Positions 46,008 to 56,114 are shown, counted from the first letter of the stretch. The stretch is 64,000 nucleotides of DNA from Akkermansia muciniphila (GCF_002884975.1 NZ_PJKB01000001.1:892596-956595); one strand, 5' to 3'. Notes: generated from the sequence alone by a model not told the origin. Numbers and translations: made by a program.

Positions 46008-46046
46008 GCGCCCAGGTTCTCTCCAGAAACCGGGGCGCCTTTTTTT
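46008..46046 (+). terminator. Intrinsic terminator of prc
   Basis: GCGCCCAGGTT pairs with AACCGGGGCGC (one mismatch) across a 9-nt loop, followed by CTTTTTTT. Confidence 0.85.
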
Positions 46047-46146
46047 CCGGGAAAAATACCGGGCCCGGCACATCCTGAAACGGTCCGGAGTGAATCCCGG
46101 GCTTGCCAGCCGGGGCGAAATAAGGCAGTATCCTTGCCCGTCAGCA

Positions 46147-47847
46147 ATGAGCACCACCATGAATACGACATATAAAATTGCCATCGGCGCAGACCACGCC
46201 GGAGTCGACCTCAAGGAAACCGTAATAGAACTCCTCAAGGCATGGGGCCATGAAGTGACCGACATGGGTACCATGACCAAGAATTCCTGCGACTATTCCG
46301 ACTACGCCAATGCAGTCGCAAGCAGCATTGCTGACGGTACCAACGACCGCGGCATCCTCATCTGCCGGTCCGGCATCGGCATGAGCATCGCCGCCAACCG
46401 CTGGGTGGGCGTGCGCGCCGCCCTCTGCCGCACGGCCCCCGCGGCGGCCCTCTCCCGCCAGCACAATGATTCCAACCTGCTGTGCCTGGCCTCCGCTTAT
46501 GTGGATAATGAAAGCGTGGAAGACGTTCTGGACGCGTGGCTGCACGCAGACTTTGAAGGCGGCCGCCATGAGCGCCGCGTCGTCAAATCCTCCGGCAGCC
46601 CCCTGCAGTGGACGGACCCGGAACTGGCCGCGTTCATCCAGGAGGAAGGCCGCCGTGAAAGCAACAACATTGAGCTGATCGCCTCTGAAAACTTCGCCTC
46701 CCCCTCCGTCCGGGAAGCCCAGGGCTCCCTGCTGACCAACAAATATGCGGAAGGCTACCCCGGCAAGCGCTGGTACGGCGGCTGTGAAGTGGTGGACAAG
46801 GTGGAACAGCTGGCCATTGACCGCGTGCTGAAAATCTTCGGCGGGGACCATGCCAACGTGCAGCCCCACTCCGGCTCCCAGGCCAACATGGCCGTTTACT
46901 TCTCCGTGCTCAAGCCCGGCGACACCATCCTGACGATGGACCTTTCCCACGGCGGCCACCTCACCCACGGCCACCGCGCCAACTTCTCCGGCAAGCTGTA
47001 CAACGTGGTTCACTACGGCGTCTCCCAGGAAACGGAAGCCATTGACTACGATGCCCTGGAAAAACTGGCCCTGGAAGTGAAGCCCCAGATGATTACGGCA
47101 GGCGCCAGCGCCTACTCCCGCACGATCGACTTTGAACGCATGGGCCAGATCGCCAAGGCCTGCGGCGCGTACCTCTTTGTGGACATGGCCCACATCGCCG
47201 GCCTGGTGGCCGGAGGCCAGCACCCGAACCCGGTCCCCTACGCGGACTTCGTCTCCTCCACCACGCACAAATCCCTGCGCGGCCCGCGCGGCGGCTTCGT
47301 GATCTGCAAGGAGGAATACGCCAAGAAGCTGGACGCGGCCGTGTTCCCCGGCATGCAGGGCGGCCCGCTCATGCACGTGGTTGCCGCCAAGGCGGCCTGC
47401 TTCGGCGAAGCGCTCAAGCCCGAATTCAAGGACTACGCCGCCCAGGTAGTGAAAAACGCCAAGGCCATGGCGGACAAGATGACGGAACTCGGCTTCCGCG
47501 TCGTCTCCAACGGCACGGACAACCACGTATTCATGGTGGACCTGCGCAACAAGGGCATCAACGGCGCGGACGCCCAGGAAGCCCTGGACCGCGTGGGCAT
47601 CACCGTGAACAAGAACGCCATCCCGTTCGACACGGGCTCCCCCATGAAACCCTCCGGCATCCGCATCGGCACGCCCGCCGTGACCACCCGCGGGATGAAG
47701 GAAAAGGACGTGGAACAAGTGGCTGAATTCATCGCCCGCGCCCTGGCCCTGTACGTGGGCGACCAGGTATGCCCGAATCCGGACGGCTTTGCCCAGCTTA
47801 AGGAGGAAGTCTCCGCCTTCAACCGCAACTTCCGCCTGCCTCATTAA
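46147..47847 (+). CDS. glyA: Fusion of ribose-5-phosphate isomerase B and serine hydroxymethyltransferase
   Basis: 566 residues, two complete enzymes in one chain. Residues about 5-140 are RpiB/LacAB-like: [19 protein letters not shown] with the catalytic-type C73 (CRSG replaces the usual CGTG) and H106 in RQHNDSN. After a linker (about 140-152) comes full-length [35 protein letters not shown], and the PLP lysine K375 in [17 protein letters not shown] makes glycine and methylene-THF from serine; RpiB interconverts ribose- and ribulose-5-phosphate. The join makes biochemical sense near purine and one-carbon metabolism. A start at 46159 is also possible. No frameshift is needed at the junction. 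Confidence 0.93.
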   Translation: MSTTMNTTYKIAIGADHAGVDLKETVIELLKAWGHEVTDMGTMTKNSCDYSDYANAVASSIADGTNDRGILICRSGIGMSIAANRWVGVRAALCRTAPAAALSRQHNDSNLLCLASAYVDNESVEDVLDAWLHADFEGGRHERRVVKSSGSPLQWTDPELAAFIQEEGRRESNNIELIASENFASPSVREAQGSLLTNKYAEGYPGKRWYGGCEVVDKVEQLAIDRVLKIFGGDHANVQPHSGSQANMAVYFSVLKPGDTILTMDLSHGGHLTHGHRANFSGKLYNVVHYGVSQETEAIDYDALEKLALEVKPQMITAGASAYSRTIDFERMGQIAKACGAYLFVDMAHIAGLVAGGQHPNPVPYADFVSSTTHKSLRGPRGGFVICKEEYAKKLDAAVFPGMQGGPLMHVVAAKAACFGEALKPEFKDYAAQVVKNAKAMADKMTELGFRVVSNGTDNHVFMVDLRNKGINGADAQEALDRVGITVNKNAIPFDTGSPMKPSGIRIGTPAVTTRGMKEKDVEQVAEFIARALALYVGDQVCPNPDGFAQLKEEVSAFNRNFRLPH

Positions 47848-47866
47848 GAGAATTGCCTTTCACGTT

Positions 47867-47907
47867 CAAGCCGTCCCATTGCCAGCAATGGGACGGCTTG
47901 CGTTTTT
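47867..47907 (+). terminator. Intrinsic terminator of the rpiB-glyA fusion
   Basis: A perfect 16-bp stem: CAAGCCGTCCCATTGC and its complement, with a 2-nt centre, then CGTTTTT. Confidence 0.9.
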
Positions 47908-47973
47908 CATGGGAATAATGAGAACGGGAGGGGACTCATTAAAGGGCCTTCCGGTCCGGCACCCAGCGCTCTG

Positions 47974-49032
47974 CTAACGGGGATCTGCCGGAATGTTTCC
48001 TCCTCCCCCTGTAGCTGCCATATAACAGGCGGCTACATCAGCAATGCCGTGGCCGTTGGAAAGAGGCGCATTCTGCCTGGGGATGCGGTACCGGCCGCCC
48101 ACCAATCCTCCGCCATGCGTACTGACCGGATCGGAGTAAGTGGTTATATGGTCCAGCACGCCGGCGGCTGCCCTCAAATGGACTGCACCCAGCGCCTGCA
48201 AGGAATTACCGGACAATCCCGCAGCATTCACCGCGACGCCTCTAACCGAGGGAAAAAACTCTTCATTGACCTCAACGCCGCTAACCGAGGGAAAAGACTC
48301 TGCATTGGCCGCCACTCCGAATTGGGCCATGCCGCCGCCCAGGGAATGCCCGGTGGCCTGCAAGGACACTATTCCCGGCACATGATTCAACAAATGGCGA
48401 ATCAGTCCCGCCGCCCTAATGTAGCAAATGTCACAGGAATACAACTGGAAAATATCCGTCAATACATTGGGAACAAAGACACGCAAATGCCCCATATCCG
48501 TTCCGCGAAACGCCACATATACGTTGCAATCACCGTTCTCGGCGACCTCCTGCTTGATGTAGGCATTAAACCCATGGCGCACATGGACATGTCCGCTGTC
48601 GGGATCGTAGCCGGGAGCACCTCTAAAGGGAGAGAAGGCATGATCCAGGGAGGCCAATGGAACGCCTGGCAGAAGGGCTGCGTCAGGGTGCGGCTCCATT
48701 CCCATCAGGTCCTCTTCGCTCTCCGGATCAAGGTAGGCATACCGGGAAAAAGTGATCCAGGTGGGAATGAGGGCAGGATAATGCGTATTGTCCCTGTAAT
48801 GAAGGCGGCAACTTATCCTGGCCGTCATAATGCCGGCCAATATCTGGACCAGAGCGGAATGCCGGGTCAGAGGCAACCCCGAAAGTCTTTCCAGGATATA
48901 ATTATAATGAGGAAGCGCCGCATGGCCTTCCTGAACGAGAAAGGCATCCAGCCTGCGTCTCCCATCCCGGTGGGAAAAATACCTGGTCGCAATAAAATCA
49001 AGCAGGTGCCTGAGATGAAGTAATGGAGTCAT
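47974..49032 (-). CDS. Class 3 lipase-fold protein with internal tandem repeat
   Basis: 352 residues, alpha/beta-hydrolase of the Lipase_3 kind. VYVAFRGTD (about 172-179) is the oxyanion strand; the nucleophile elbow is GHSLGG with S230; D301 (TYSDPVST) and H328 (SNGHGIADV) complete the triad. No signal peptide. Right after the elbow helix (residues about 239-265) a 13-residue unit is repeated (GVAANAESFPSVS, GVEVNEEFFPSVR, GVAVNAAGLSGNS), encoded by 39-bp DNA repeats at 48242-48319. GC is lower than in surrounding genes. The upstream coiled-coil gene ends 5 bp before it, so they are an operon. It may be a lipase or phospholipase; whether it is secreted or an effector is not shown. Confidence 0.8.
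   Translation of the reverse strand: MTPLLHLRHLLDFIATRYFSHRDGRRRLDAFLVQEGHAALPHYNYILERLSGLPLTRHSALVQILAGIMTARISCRLHYRDNTHYPALIPTWITFSRYAYLDPESEEDLMGMEPHPDAALLPGVPLASLDHAFSPFRGAPGYDPDSGHVHVRHGFNAYIKQEVAENGDCNVYVAFRGTDMGHLRVFVPNVLTDIFQLYSCDICYIRAAGLIRHLLNHVPGIVSLQATGHSLGGGMAQFGVAANAESFPSVSGVEVNEEFFPSVRGVAVNAAGLSGNSLQALGAVHLRAAAGVLDHITTYSDPVSTHGGGLVGGRYRIPRQNAPLSNGHGIADVAACYMAATGGGGNIPADPR
48242..48319. repeat. 39-bp tandem duplication inside the lipase gene
   Basis: Two adjacent 39-bp copies (48242-48280 and 48281-48319), each beginning CTAACCGAGGGAAAA, match at 33 of 39 positions and stay in frame. A third, more diverged copy seems to precede them. Confidence 0.85.
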
Positions 49033-49037
49033 GGCAG

Positions 49038-49451
49038 TTATCGAATTGAATTTTGAACATAATTCAGCACATCACGTTCTTCATCCGTGAACGTGCCGCC
49101 CAGTTGCTCTTTTCTGGACAAAATCTCCCGGGAGAACAGGAGAACATCCTGATACAGGGACGCGATCTGGTTCTGTTCCAGTTGGTCCAGGGCTTCAAAC
49201 CCCTTCAGCTTGCCCAGTTGGGTTTCCACCCACTCCCGGATTTTCCGCTCATCGGGTTCAGACGCGGAGTCCGCAAACTTTTCCCACTCCTCCAGCCAGG
49301 TATTCGGGATTTCCACTTCAGCCAGAGCCTGGAGCACTTGCTGCTCCAGATCATCCAGCTTGCCTTCCAACCGTTCCATTTTTTCCAGGAACTGCTTTTC
49401 ATCCGATTCCGGAAAATGGAAGGATGAATCTTTATTTTTCTCGTCAGACAT
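49038..49451 (-). CDS. Acidic coiled-coil protein in operon with the lipase
   Basis: 137 residues, strongly charged and helical: EKQFLEKMERLEGKLDDLEQ (about 18-37) looks like a coiled coil, and the rest (DERKIREWVETQLGKLKGF, EALDQLEQNQIASLYQD) is also helical. No signal peptide, no known family. It ends 5 bp before the lipase start and likely is translated with it. It could be a chaperone, adaptor or inhibitor of the lipase; this is inference from the operon only. Confidence 0.7.
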   Translation of the reverse strand: MSDEKNKDSSFHFPESDEKQFLEKMERLEGKLDDLEQQVLQALAEVEIPNTWLEEWEKFADSASEPDERKIREWVETQLGKLKGFEALDQLEQNQIASLYQDVLLFSREILSRKEQLGGTFTDEERDVLNYVQNSIR

Positions 49452-49665
49452 GATGTTTTAACACGGGTTGCAGTTTGCCGCCGCATCCCGGAAGGGACGC
49501 GTCCAACGGCAAACGCAGCATGGATACCCTGGCCTCCTGCGTCCGGAAAGAAAACAGGGGCTTTCCCAATACGGGGAACCATCATCCGCAACAGCCATGC
49601 GCGCCTTTCAGCGGCATGGAGCAATCCGGCATGAACAAACGCCACTGCAAGCCATAGGGAAATGG

Positions 49666-50070
49666 CTATTTACCCTCACCGTCCAGGCGGCTTTCCATGG
49701 ACAGCAGGGTGCATCTGGCGGCAAGCCATGCGTCCTGGGCCTTGAAAACCGCCATTTTATCGCCCGTATTGGAGGCGCAGGCTTTTTCCGCCACCCGGAA
49801 GGCCTGTTCCAGAGACTTGGCCAGTTCCTTCTGGATGGCAATGGCATCTTCCGGAGAGGCGGCATTGTCACGGCGGAATTCCAGCAAATTCACATTGGCC
49901 CGGATTACGGCATCCCAGTGGGCAAGGCCGGACTTGTACTGTTCCTGCGCCAGTTCAGCCATGCTGGACAAAAGCTGTTCCCTCTCCTTGAGAAGGGATT
50001 TCAAGGTTTCTTCCGCCGGAGAAACGGATGAAAGGCAGGCAAGGCAAAGTATGATCAGGGTAGTTTTCAT
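49666..50070 (-). CDS. Small exported protein, unknown
   Basis: 134 residues from the ATG at 50070, preceded by AAGGGGA as Shine-Dalgarno; another ATG is one codon upstream. The signal peptide is about residues 1-20 ([19 protein letters not shown]). The mature part is helical ([43 protein letters not shown]) with two cysteines and is unlike anything I recognise. It may be a periplasmic helical-bundle protein. Confidence 0.65.
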   Translation of the reverse strand: MKTTLIILCLACLSSVSPAEETLKSLLKEREQLLSSMAELAQEQYKSGLAHWDAVIRANVNLLEFRRDNAASPEDAIAIQKELAKSLEQAFRVAEKACASNTGDKMAVFKAQDAWLAARCTLLSMESRLDGEGK

Positions 50071-50252
50071 CATTCCCCTTTTACTCCCCACCTTAACCCT
50101 GTCAAGATGGAAAGGAACCTATCGCTTTGAAACAAAGAAGCTCTGGAAGAAGAAAAACAACGCGGCGCGGACAACCACAGCCACCGCCGGAGACACCCCC
50201 CCCTCCGGGAATTCTTCCCCTTTATTCTGCCTTTCTCCGCCTTACGGGGCGG

Positions 50253-51305
50253 TCATACGCCGCCAGCCTTCCGGACCGGAGCGGACCATTCCTTGCCGCT
50301 CACATCCGTCAGCACTACGGAAACCGGACCTTCCGGAACCACGGGCAACGCGGCGGGAAGCGTCACGCCGGCCTTCGCCCCCAGTGGAACCACCAGGCCG
50401 AAAGCTCCCGGCTTGATCCGCGCGACATAACTATTTTCAATAGCGGAAAGGGGGAGGGCGGAAAGCTCGTCCGCCTCCATCTTCCACAGCGTATTTCCCT
50501 GCCCGTCCATCAGCCGGACGCGGACGAGAAAAGAGCCGTAGGTATCTACGCCTTCCGTGCGGTATATGTTGAAGCGCAGACCATCCCCAGTGAGTGAAGC
50601 CCCGCTCACTTCCAGCAGGGGCTTCACGGATTTGTTATGGAGCGGCCCCCAAACGCCGCCATGAAAGAACTGGTTGGTTCCCAGTGTGACGAACATCATG
50701 AACACGGCGCACCAGATGGAGGCCTTCGCCAGCTTCCCGTACCCTAGCGGCAGAGGACCGGAACCCACCCAGGCAAACAGGGAGGAACGGCGCGCGCAGC
50801 ACGGAAGTTTGGAAAGCCTGCCGTCCAGCGAACAGGAACCGCCCCCCGTCAGGAAGAGGAGAAGCCCGGCGCACATTCCCAGAATGCCTATCTGCCATTC
50901 ATCCAGGCAGGTGGTTCCCAGCCAGCCGGCCCCCAGCAGAATCCCCAGCGCCAGGGAAAAAACGCCTACGGCCGCCAGACGCGTCAGCAGGCCCAGCATC
51001 AGCATCAGCCCTACCAGGCATTCAATGATGGTAAACACCGCCATGGACCACCAGAGCTCGGACGGATGCGTCACCAGATACTCAATGACCGGCTTGATGC
51101 CCAGCGCATTGGGAAGAAAATGGTTGAATTTGACGCCGATGTACCCCGGATCATCCGGAACCAGCTTGTTTTCCAGCACCAGGCGGCGCCAGAACGCGGA
51201 AAAGTACGTCCACCCCACTACCAGGCGGAGAGGAAGGGCTATCACCGCAGCCCAGCGGTAGGCCTCAGGCTGGAGGGAGGAATCATGGGAGCGTTCTTCT
51301 TTCAT
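50253..51305 (-). CDS. DoxX/DoxD membrane protein fused to a DoxA-like domain
   Basis: 350 residues. The N-terminal half has about four membrane helices typical of DoxX/DoxD (ALPLRLVVGWTYFSAFWRR, ECLVGLMLMLGLLTRLAA, GAGWLGTTCLDEWQIGILG). After another membrane helix (about 193-208) the C-terminal 140 residues form a beta-rich domain (SVKPLLEVSGASLTGDGLRF to the end) like DoxA. In Acidianus DoxD and DoxA are the two subunits of thiosulfate:quinone oxidoreductase; here they are one chain, as in some Bacteroidetes. Whether thiosulfate is the substrate here is uncertain. Confidence 0.82.
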   Translation of the reverse strand: MKEERSHDSSLQPEAYRWAAVIALPLRLVVGWTYFSAFWRRLVLENKLVPDDPGYIGVKFNHFLPNALGIKPVIEYLVTHPSELWWSMAVFTIIECLVGLMLMLGLLTRLAAVGVFSLALGILLGAGWLGTTCLDEWQIGILGMCAGLLLFLTGGGSCSLDGRLSKLPCCARRSSLFAWVGSGPLPLGYGKLAKASIWCAVFMMFVTLGTNQFFHGGVWGPLHNKSVKPLLEVSGASLTGDGLRFNIYRTEGVDTYGSFLVRVRLMDGQGNTLWKMEADELSALPLSAIENSYVARIKPGAFGLVVPLGAKAGVTLPAALPVVPEGPVSVVLTDVSGKEWSAPVRKAGGV

Positions 51306-51398
51306 CCGGTCAAATTTTACGGTATTTCGTTATCCTATTTCCACAGGAAGAAAATCAAAGGATAAAATGCGCACCCGTGACAGCGGATGTGTCAGCGC

Positions 51399-52130
51399 CT
51401 AACGCGCGGCCATGCCGTCCCAAACCGGGAAATAATAATGAAGGGAGGGCGCAGGTTCATTCAGCAGGCGGTAATGCCACCATTCCGGGGAATAGTTGGC
51501 AAAGCCCTGCTTCTCAAAGGCCTTTTTCAGAATCATCCGGTTCCGGTGCTGGGCCGGGGTCACCAGCGTGGTGTCCGTGGCGGAACTGGGGTCCAGCAGG
51601 TCATGGTGGCCGCCCATGTCCACGGGCTTTCCGGTTTTGGCGTACAGCAGGGAGGCGTCCACGGCCACGCCGCGGGAATGTTCCGAGAAATCGCGCACGT
51701 AGTGGTCCCCGAACACCTTGGCCTTGTCAATGTTCGGGTAATACCTGGCCTTCATCTTCTGGTCCCCGGCGTCCGCTCCCCATTTGCAGATATCCAGCAC
51801 GGCAGTATGGGGACGGTAGGCATCATAAATTTCCAGCACATAACCCTGCCTGTACAGGTCTTCCGAGACTTTTTTCAGGGCATGCGCCGCCTGCGTGCGC
51901 AGGATGGCGCGCCTGCCGTGGTAGCCGTCCAGCGGACGCCCCACAAAATTGTCATACCCGGCATACTTCAGATTGGTTTTCACCAGCGGGGCCACCTGGT
52001 CCACATACACAAAGCCCGGCTGCATCACGGGCTGGAGAGGCTGGTTGAACGCGGGCTTGAATTCCCCGGTGCCGGAACAGGAAGCCAGTAATATAAAAAT
52101 GCCGCATGCCGCGGCCACGCAGGTCTTCAT
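51399..52130 (-). CDS. D-Ala-D-Ala dipeptidase (VanX/DdpX-like), lipoprotein
   Basis: 243 residues from the ATG at 52130. The signal peptide ends in the lipobox LASC (C18), so it is membrane-anchored in the periplasm. The M15 zinc-peptidase motifs are complete: SEHSRGVAVDAS (zinc H and D) and the catalytic E plus zinc H in PEWWHYRL. DAYRPHTAVLDIC is also typical. It cleaves D-Ala-D-Ala dipeptide; in a bacterium with no Van operon this is probably for peptidoglycan recycling rather than vancomycin resistance. No vanH/vanA partners are nearby. Confidence 0.9.
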   Translation of the reverse strand: MKTCVAAACGIFILLASCSGTGEFKPAFNQPLQPVMQPGFVYVDQVAPLVKTNLKYAGYDNFVGRPLDGYHGRRAILRTQAAHALKKVSEDLYRQGYVLEIYDAYRPHTAVLDICKWGADAGDQKMKARYYPNIDKAKVFGDHYVRDFSEHSRGVAVDASLLYAKTGKPVDMGGHHDLLDPSSATDTTLVTPAQHRNRMILKKAFEKQGFANYSPEWWHYRLLNEPAPSLHYYFPVWDGMAAR

Positions 52131-52168
52131 GACCACGGAGCGTAGCACGGCATGCGGCGCAAATCCGG

Positions 52169-54250
52169 TCAGGATTCCGTCATTTCCAGGAATCCCTTGA
52201 TCTTGCTGATGCGCGTGGGGTGGCGCAGCTTGCGGAGGGCCTTGGCTTCAATCTGGCGGATACGTTCGCGGGTAACGCTGAACTGGCGGCCCACTTCCTC
52301 CAGGGTGCGGGGGCTGCCGTCCCTGAGGCCGAAGCGCTGTTCAATGACCTCCCGTTCGCGGTCCGTGAGGGTGTCCAGCACGTCCTTGATCTTTTCCTTC
52401 AGGAAGGAGAAGGAGGCTTCCTCCATGGGGTTTTCAGCCGCCTTGTCTTCAATGAAGTCACCAAAGGAGGTATCATCGGAATCCCCCACGGGGGCTTGCA
52501 GGGAAATGGGCTGCTGGGCCATCTTCAGCACGGAACGCACGCGCTCCACGGGAAGGTGGATTTCCTCCGCGATTTCCTCCGGTGTGGGTTCGCGGCCGTA
52601 TTCCTGCACCAGCTGTTTCTGAACACGCATCAGTTTGTTGATGGTTTCAATCATGTGCACGGGAATGCGGATGGTGCGGGCCTGGTCCGCAATGGAGCGG
52701 GTAATGGCCTGGCGTATCCACCAGGTGGCGTACGTGGAGAATTTGTAGCCGCGGCGGTATTCAAACTTTTCCACCGCCTTCATCAGGCCCATGTTGCCCT
52801 CCTGAATCAGGTCCAGGAAGGAAAGGCCGCGGTTGGTGTACTTCTTGGCAATGGAGATGACCAGGCGCAGGTTGGCTTCCACCATTTCGTCCTTGGCCCT
52901 GCGGGCTTCACGGAGCCATTTGCGGAGCTCCTGGTAGGCTTCCGTCATTTCATCCGCCGTCATCCACATGCGCAGTTCCAGTTCCGCAAGGTGTTCCTTC
53001 TGCTCCTTGTTTTCCGGGTCCTGGGCCACCTTCTTCTGCATGCGGAGCACGCGGTCCCGGGCCTCGTCAATCATGGAGCAGAAATCCTCAATCACCTTGT
53101 GCTTGAAGTACAGGCGGCCGAAGAGCTTCACCAGCACGCCGGCAATCTTGTCAAACTCTGCCTGGCGCGCCTTCACGGACTTGGCGGCTTCCCGGCTGCG
53201 GTACAGCTTGCGGAAGGCGCTGGAAGCGTCCTGGTGGGTCTGCTGGATCTGGGCGCAGAGCTGGGCGAGGCCCTTCATGTAGCGTTCCCGGGAGTCGATC
53301 TTCTTGTCCAGAATGACGCGGTCAAAGCGTTCCTCGTTGTCAAGCAGGCGGTAGGCCACGTCCAGATAGGCGTTCGCAATGAAGCCGAAGCGGTGCACGC
53401 AGCGCTGGACGTTCTGTTCCGCATCCTCAATCCTCTTGGAGATGGCCACTTCCTCTTCACGGGTGAGCAGGGAAACCTGGCCCATCTGCTTCAGGTACAT
53501 GCGGACGGGATCGTCCAGAATGTCCATCTTGGCTTCCAGCTTTTCCTCTTCGTCCTCTTCCTCCGTGTTGATGCGGGTGCGGTCCGTGTAGCTGTCCACG
53601 TCGGACGCGTCAATGATGTCAAACGCCATGCTGCGCAGGCGGTCCATGATGGCCTCGTAATCCTGCTGGTCAACAATGTCGTTGGGAAGGGAGTCATTGA
53701 TGTCGTCAAAGGTCAGGTAGCCCTGCTCCTTGGCAAGCTTGATCAGTTCACGGATTTTCTCTTGGATTTCCGGAGCGTCAATCGGATTCGTGATCTTGCG
53801 GCTGGCAGCCCTCTTGCGTTCCTCTTCCAGGATTTCGCTCAATTTCTTGGGGGCTTCCGCCTTGGCGGATTTCTTCTCCGCGGGTTTCTTTTCCGCAGGC
53901 GTGGCCGGGGCTTTCTTGGCGGCAGGGGCAGCCGTTTTCCTGGCCTGAGCGGCGGCGGGGGCCTTTTTGGCGGGTTCCACGGCCTTCTTGGCCGCAGGGG
54001 CTGGAGCTGCCTTTTTCACCGGAGCCTTCTTTTCCGCAGCGGGTTTGGCGGCTGCGGGCTTTTTGGGCGCCGGAGCGGCGGCCTTGGCGGGGGCTTTTTT
54101 GGCAGGTGCTGCCTTGGAAGTAGTTTTCGAAGTGGTTTTGGAAGTTTTTGCGGCGGGCTTGGCCGCTACTTTTTCCTTGGATGCAGAAGCTTTCTTGCTG
54201 GCGGGAGTCTTCTTGGGAGAAGAGGAGGATGGGTCACCGGATTTGGACAT
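52169..54250 (-). CDS. rpoD: Primary sigma factor of RNA polymerase (RpoD)
   Basis: 693 residues from the ATG at 54250. Conserved parts: region 1.1 (about 150-215), 1.2/2 with [19 protein letters not shown] and [19 protein letters not shown], region 3 ([19 protein letters not shown]) and region 4 ([35 protein letters not shown]). An unusual first 145 residues or so are nearly all Lys, Ala and Pro with a few Ser/Thr, histone-like and disordered. dnaG lies just upstream in the same direction, the classical dnaG-rpoD arrangement. Confidence 0.97.
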   Translation of the reverse strand: MSKSGDPSSSSPKKTPASKKASASKEKVAAKPAAKTSKTTSKTTSKAAPAKKAPAKAAAPAPKKPAAAKPAAEKKAPVKKAAPAPAAKKAVEPAKKAPAAAQARKTAAPAAKKAPATPAEKKPAEKKSAKAEAPKKLSEILEEERKRAASRKITNPIDAPEIQEKIRELIKLAKEQGYLTFDDINDSLPNDIVDQQDYEAIMDRLRSMAFDIIDASDVDSYTDRTRINTEEEDEEEKLEAKMDILDDPVRMYLKQMGQVSLLTREEEVAISKRIEDAEQNVQRCVHRFGFIANAYLDVAYRLLDNEERFDRVILDKKIDSRERYMKGLAQLCAQIQQTHQDASSAFRKLYRSREAAKSVKARQAEFDKIAGVLVKLFGRLYFKHKVIEDFCSMIDEARDRVLRMQKKVAQDPENKEQKEHLAELELRMWMTADEMTEAYQELRKWLREARRAKDEMVEANLRLVISIAKKYTNRGLSFLDLIQEGNMGLMKAVEKFEYRRGYKFSTYATWWIRQAITRSIADQARTIRIPVHMIETINKLMRVQKQLVQEYGREPTPEEIAEEIHLPVERVRSVLKMAQQPISLQAPVGDSDDTSFGDFIEDKAAENPMEEASFSFLKEKIKDVLDTLTDREREVIEQRFGLRDGSPRTLEEVGRQFSVTRERIRQIEAKALRKLRHPTRISKIKGFLEMTES

Positions 54251-54308
54251 ATCTTGAAAAGAAGAGGGCACAATTCACCATTATACAATACCCGGAGGTA
54301 TCGAAGCA

Positions 54309-56114
54309 CTACATTGTACCCAGCAAACGCTTCAAGTCAACACTAAATTTGGATAATTCCAGCTTTCTGGCGGCATCCGTGGAGGGGTCCGCAATCTCCG
54401 CTTTCAGGGAGGCGATGTGCCTTTCCAGCGCAGCCTTCGCAATGCCGGAACAGGCCTCCTGAACGCTCCTGTCCACATCCGGAATGGGCACCGGGTCCAG
54501 ATTCAGCAGGTACAGGGCGTCCCGTTCCGGCTGGGGAAGGGACGCCAGAAAGGCCTGGATGGCCGCGGGGCTGTCCGGAGAAGGCAGCCGGGCCAGGATT
54601 TTTTTCAGGATTTCTCCGCCTTGCAGCATCCGCATGGGTTCCAGCAATTCCTCAATGCGGTCCACGATGAGGCTTTGCGCCCGCGCGTTCTGAAGGGACA
54701 ACTCGCAGAGCACGGCCACCGCCCGGTTCATCTTCACGGGCGGCAGCACCTGCGGAACATCCTCCTCCGGCGCGAAACGGCCCGCGGACTGGGTCTTTTC
54801 CCTCTCCCGGCGCCTGCCCGCCGTTCTCACCGCGCCGCGCAGGTCATCCATCGTCATGTGCATGCGCGTGGCAATGTCCGCCGTGGCCAGGTCACGCGCC
54901 ACGGGATCGCTCATGCAGGCCAGCAGGGATGTCAGCTCACGGACAAAGACGGCGCTGGAGCCGGCGTCATTCAGCAATCCCCGTTCCCGGGCGCGTTCAA
55001 TGCGGACTTCAAAGAAGGAATGAGCCTGCTCCACCATTTCCGAGAAAGCTTCCTTCCCTTCCCTCTTCATGAAGGAGTCCGGATCATCCCCCGCGGGCAA
55101 ATTCACCAGGAAAATATCCTTGCCGAAGGGGGCGAGTTCCCGGAACGCCCGGTCCGCCGCCGCAATGCCCGCCTTGTCCGCGTCAAAGCACAGCACAATC
55201 CGGGAGGCATAGCGTGAAAGAATCCTGGCGTGCTCCGGCGTGAACGCCGTCCCCAGCGGAGCCACGGCGAAGGAAAGCCCCGCTTCATGGCAGGCGATGA
55301 CGTCAATCTGCCCTTCGCACAACAGGGCCTTTCCCGTCTTCCCCATGGGGCCGCGCGCCCTGTCCAGCGCAAACACCACGTCCCCCTTTTTGAAAATGGA
55401 CGTCTCCGGGGAGTTGACGTACTTGCCCACGTTTTCCTGTGGCCGCAGGATGCGGCCGGAGAACGCCACGCACTCCCCGTACACGTTGTTGATGGGGAAC
55501 ATCAGCCTGTCCCGGAAACGGGCGTACAGGTCCCCGCGCTCCCCGCGGTTGGCCAGGCCTGAATCTATCAGAACCTGGTCCGGCAGGCCTTCCGTGCGCG
55601 CCCAGGCCAGGAACTCCCGGGAGGAATCCGGCGCCCAGCCCACCTGCCAGCGCTTGGCCATGTCCGCCCCGTAGCCGCGGGAATTCAGGTAGGCCCTGGC
55701 CTCCGCCGCCTTTGGCGAACGGAGCAGAAGCTTGTGGAAAAATTCAGCCGCCTTCTTGTGGGCCACCAGCAGGGCGGTGCGCGCCTTGCGCCGCTTTTCC
55801 TCCGCGGCGTCATACACCTCTTCCGCAATGGTGATTCCGGCTTTTTCCGCCAGGCGCCGCACGGTATCCGCAAAGCCCAGGTTCTCCATCTTCATCACGA
55901 AGGTGATGGCGGAACCCCCTTCCCCGCAGCCGAAGCATTTGAAGTTCTGCCGGGTCTGGTCCACAATGAAGGAAGGCGTTTTCTCATTGTGGAACGGGCA
56001 GCACGCCTTCCAGCGTGATCCCGCCCTCTTCAGGGAAAGGTAGGAACCCACCACATCTACAATGTTCGTGGCTTCCAGAACGCGCCGGATGCTGTCTTCA
56101 TCAATCCTTCCCAT
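54309..56114 (-). CDS. dnaG: DNA primase
   Basis: 601 residues from the ATG at 56114 (MGRIDEDSIRRVLEAT). The zinc-binding domain is CPFHNEKTPSF...CFGCGEGGSA (CxxH and CxxC), the RNA polymerase core has the TOPRIM acidic motifs in LCEGQIDVIACHEAG and CFDADKAGIAAADRA, and a helicase-binding C-terminal domain follows. It makes RNA primers for replication. The frame opens seven codons further upstream. It directly precedes rpoD with a gap of about 60 bp. Confidence 0.97.
   Translation of the reverse strand: MGRIDEDSIRRVLEATNIVDVVGSYLSLKRAGSRWKACCPFHNEKTPSFIVDQTRQNFKCFGCGEGGSAITFVMKMENLGFADTVRRLAEKAGITIAEEVYDAAEEKRRKARTALLVAHKKAAEFFHKLLLRSPKAAEARAYLNSRGYGADMAKRWQVGWAPDSSREFLAWARTEGLPDQVLIDSGLANRGERGDLYARFRDRLMFPINNVYGECVAFSGRILRPQENVGKYVNSPETSIFKKGDVVFALDRARGPMGKTGKALLCEGQIDVIACHEAGLSFAVAPLGTAFTPEHARILSRYASRIVLCFDADKAGIAAADRAFRELAPFGKDIFLVNLPAGDDPDSFMKREGKEAFSEMVEQAHSFFEVRIERARERGLLNDAGSSAVFVRELTSLLACMSDPVARDLATADIATRMHMTMDDLRGAVRTAGRRREREKTQSAGRFAPEEDVPQVLPPVKMNRAVAVLCELSLQNARAQSLIVDRIEELLEPMRMLQGGEILKKILARLPSPDSPAAIQAFLASLPQPERDALYLLNLDPVPIPDVDRSVQEACSGIAKAALERHIASLKAEIADPSTDAARKLELSKFSVDLKRLLGTM

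Noticed and set aside
51399-52130. Vancomycin-resistance determinant
   Set aside because: VanX-like dipeptidase alone, without vanH, ligase or sensor genes; better read as a housekeeping peptidoglycan enzyme.
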